Below, piece after piece: positions 62,041 through 64,000 of a stretch of 64,000 nt of DNA. The stretch's first letter is position 1, and each line of letters opens with the position of its first letter. Source of the DNA: Planctomicrobium sp051465645 (GTDB lineage: Bacteria; Planctomycetota; Planctomycetia; Planctomycetales; Planctomycetaceae); contig NZ_CP195790.1 in assembly GCF_051465645.1 (NCBI RefSeq), positions 5,394,001 to 5,458,000 of the forward strand. The letters are read 5' to 3'. Made by a program: the position numbers and the translations under genes. The notes below the pieces were generated by a model. The model saw only the letters and a program-made list of their open reading frames with translations, had not been told where the DNA came from and did no database searches.

Positions 62041-63963
62041 ATGACCCGTATTCTTCCAGCGTTGGTCTTAATTGTTCTCTCCCTGAATGTCAGGGTGATT
62101 GCTGGAACTCCGGAAGAGGACTTTGAACAGGTCAAGCCGCTTCTCGCAAAGTACTGCAATTCGTGTCACTCAGAAAAGAAGAAAGAAGGGGACCTCGACC
62201 TCGCCCGCTTCGACACCTTCAACAAAGCGTTTGAAGAGAAGAAAATCTGGGACACGGTTCTCGCTCGCTATTTCACAAGGGAGATGCCGCCGGAAGGGTC
62301 TCCATCTCCGAATGATGCTGAACGCGTGATTCTGAATAACTGGTTCACCGCAATGACCAAAGATGATGGTCACTGCAACCGCATTGCGAACGATCAGAAC
62401 ACCAATTTCTATCGTGGGCACGTCATGAGTCGTCGGCTCACTCGAACGGAATATGCGAATTCCATTCGTGATCTGGTGGGCGTCGATGTCCCTGTTACGG
62501 ACCGTCTGCCTTCGGATGGTTCCGGGGGAGTCGGGTTCGATACCGTCGGAGATTCTCTGTTTCTGTCGCCGATCCACTTTGAAATGTATGTGGACATCGC
62601 AGAGCAGGTGAGTGAAACGCTCTGGCCGGATGATGCGAATGCTCAAAAGGGAGCGACCGAACGACTCAATCAGAAGCGAGCCGAATTCGGTGCACATGTC
62701 GCCCGTGAGAATGAACTTCCACGAGAGGCTGCTGAACGCATTCTTTCTGGAATCGCACGCAGGGCGTTTCGTCGCAAACTCGATGAAGGGGAGATGGGAC
62801 GCTATCTGGCTCTTTATGATCAGGCGATCAATCGGGGGCAGGGGCATATCGCCGGAATGCGGTTGGGATTACAGGGAATTCTAGTTTCGCCTCACTTCCT
62901 GTTTTTGGCAGAACCTGAGCCAGAGAAGGAAGGGGTTTACGCCCTGTCGGACCATCCACTGGCCGCCAGAATCGCGATGCTGATCTGGTCCTCTTTGCCG
63001 GACGAAGAACTTCTGGCCGCAGCAGACGCAGGCCTTCTGCAGAACGATGACGAACTGAAGAAGCAAGTTCATCGAATGCTCAAGGACCCACGAGCTTATG
63101 CGCTCGGCGAGAACTTTGCTGTTCAATGGTTGGGGCTGGGACCGTTGGGAGTCACTGTTCGGCCTGATGCTGGCAAGTTCCCAGAGTTCACCGACGAATT
63201 ATCCGATGCCATGTTGAAGGAAACATCAACGTACATCGCGAAGCTGTTTATGGAAAATCGGAGTCTGCTGGAACTGCTGGATTCTGATTACACCTATGTG
63301 AATGAAGCTCTCGCAAAGCACTACGGAATTGAGAATATCACTGGCCCGGAAATGCAACGGGTGCAGCTACAAGACCGGAAACGTGGCGGCGTCATGACTC
63401 AGGCGAGTGTGCTGACCGTCTCGTCATACCCATTGCGCACCAGTCCTGTTCTCCGAGGGCGATGGTTGCTCGAAGAGATCATGGGAAGTCGTGTTCCGCC
63501 TCCGCCGCCTGATGTTCCGCCGCTGCCGTCTGAGGGAGAAGACGGTTCTCACCTGTCGATTCGCGAGCAGTTGGAGAAACACCGGTCGAACCCACAGTGT
63601 GCGAGTTGTCATTCACGAATGGATCCGCTTGGGTTTGGAATGGAGAACTTCGACCCAATCGGACGTTGGCGAGATCAGATTTCGGGAATCGCAATTGATG
63701 CGTCAGGGAAACTTCCTTCTGGTGAGGAGTTCAATGGACCTGCCGAAATGAAAGCAATTCTGTTGAAGCGGAAGAATGAGGTTCTGCGTCACCTGAGTCG
63801 GAAAATGTATGGGTTCGCTGTGGGGCGCGATCTGAATAAGTTCGATGATTGCGTGATTAAAGAAGCGGTCGAAAAATTATCTGCAAATGATCACCAGGCG
63901 GCTCTGTTGGTCGAGCACATTGTGCTGAGCTACCAGTTCCGACATCGATATTGCAAAAAGTAA
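62041..63963 (+). CDS. DUF1592/DUF1588-type exported cytochrome-c-like protein
   Basis: 640 residues from the ATG at 62041 (GTG at 62035 also possible). A signal peptide (to about residue 21) is followed by CNSCH (39-43), the planctomycete cytochrome-c-like motif. DUF1587 (SRRLTRTEYANSIRDLVGVDV), DUF1595/DUF1592 (ARRAFRRKLDEGEMGRYLALY, LSDHPLAARIAMLIWSSLPDEELL) and DUF1588 (DRKRGGVMTQASVLTVSSYPLRTSPVLRG, then CASCHSRMDPLGFGMENFD, with Cys520, Cys523, His524) follow, and DUF1585 ends it. Both CxxCH motifs could bind haem. Relatives are usually followed by a DUF1552 gene, which would lie past the window end. Function unknown. Confidence 0.92.
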   Translation: MTRILPALVLIVLSLNVRVIAGTPEEDFEQVKPLLAKYCNSCHSEKKKEGDLDLARFDTFNKAFEEKKIWDTVLARYFTREMPPEGSPSPNDAERVILNNWFTAMTKDDGHCNRIANDQNTNFYRGHVMSRRLTRTEYANSIRDLVGVDVPVTDRLPSDGSGGVGFDTVGDSLFLSPIHFEMYVDIAEQVSETLWPDDANAQKGATERLNQKRAEFGAHVARENELPREAAERILSGIARRAFRRKLDEGEMGRYLALYDQAINRGQGHIAGMRLGLQGILVSPHFLFLAEPEPEKEGVYALSDHPLAARIAMLIWSSLPDEELLAAADAGLLQNDDELKKQVHRMLKDPRAYALGENFAVQWLGLGPLGVTVRPDAGKFPEFTDELSDAMLKETSTYIAKLFMENRSLLELLDSDYTYVNEALAKHYGIENITGPEMQRVQLQDRKRGGVMTQASVLTVSSYPLRTSPVLRGRWLLEEIMGSRVPPPPPDVPPLPSEGEDGSHLSIREQLEKHRSNPQCASCHSRMDPLGFGMENFDPIGRWRDQISGIAIDASGKLPSGEEFNGPAEMKAILLKRKNEVLRHLSRKMYGFAVGRDLNKFDDCVIKEAVEKLSANDHQAALLVEHIVLSYQFRHRYCKK

Positions 63964-64000
63964 AGTTGCAGGAAGTCGTTAACGTTTCCGGATTGAGTCT

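Overview
The window looks like core chromosome of a planctomycete (class Planctomycetia). Families that are abundant in that phylum occur throughout: DUF1501 and DUF1549/DUF1553 proteins, a prepilin-like DUF1559 protein with a small carboxypeptidase-regulatory-like lipoprotein, DUF1080 domains, a DUF1592/DUF1588-type cytochrome-c-like protein, several Gfo/Idh/MocA, PQQ-propeller and intradiol-dioxygenase proteins, and a divergent group of sigma-70 factors. Outer-membrane functions (LptE-like lipoprotein, RND efflux, many lipoboxes) fit a diderm cell. Genus is not resolvable by eye.

Layout. 0.5-2.5 kb: a lipoprotein, a strongly bipolar charged protein and tRNA-Asp(GTC). 2.7-6.2 kb: a DUF1549/DUF1501 pair. 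6.5-8.2 kb: divergent sigma-70 factor and DksA-type genes. 8.9-12.9 kb: a 1,329-residue membrane FtsK/EssC-like ATPase standing alone. 12.9-16.0 kb (minus): recO, a TPR lipoprotein and lptE. 16.3-20.9 kb: RND adaptor and pump. 21.2-22.7 kb: DUF1559 protein and partner lipoprotein. 23-25 kb (minus): a double-DUF3467 protein and an oxidoreductase. 25.3-27.7 kb: argB-argD. 27.9-30.5 kb: a large VWA membrane protein. 30.6-33.4 kb: a more AT-rich accessory stretch with four unfamiliar small genes, two diverged copies of one repeat, and a double-CXXC protein resembling SitI6-type immunity proteins.

33.5-45.8 kb: Mrp-type ATPase, haem-motif histidine kinase, PQQ-propeller protein, intradiol dioxygenase, aspartoacylase-like protein, Met/His-rich TPR lipoprotein, ruvB, a membrane protein of unknown role and a UbiA prenyltransferase. 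45.9-52.0 kb (minus): a ketoacyl-synthase homologue without its catalytic residues, then an oligopeptide ABC importer (binding protein, OppB-like, YejE-like permease) without ATPases. 52.4-58 kb: double-DUF1080 protein, a membrane-anchored protein of unknown role, scpB and rpoN. 58-61.2 kb (minus): dnaX-ybaB-recR. 62 kb to the end: a DUF1592/1588-type cytochrome-c-like protein.

The observations most worth following are: (1) a run of ten A residues in dnaX, just after the ATPase core, where slippage in either direction gives a stop within eight codons, as expected for a gamma/tau switch; (2) a roughly 34-bp element, 22 bp of it identical, directly in front of both the FtsK/EssC-like gene and argD, readable in both places as the same short peptide; (3) the FtsK/EssC-like ATPase with no recognised partners; (4) the accessory stretch at 30.6-33.4 kb; (5) the ketoacyl-synthase homologue whose Cys-His-His triad is replaced by Glu-Asn-Asn. 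No CRISPR array, rRNA, transposase gene or prophage module was seen.
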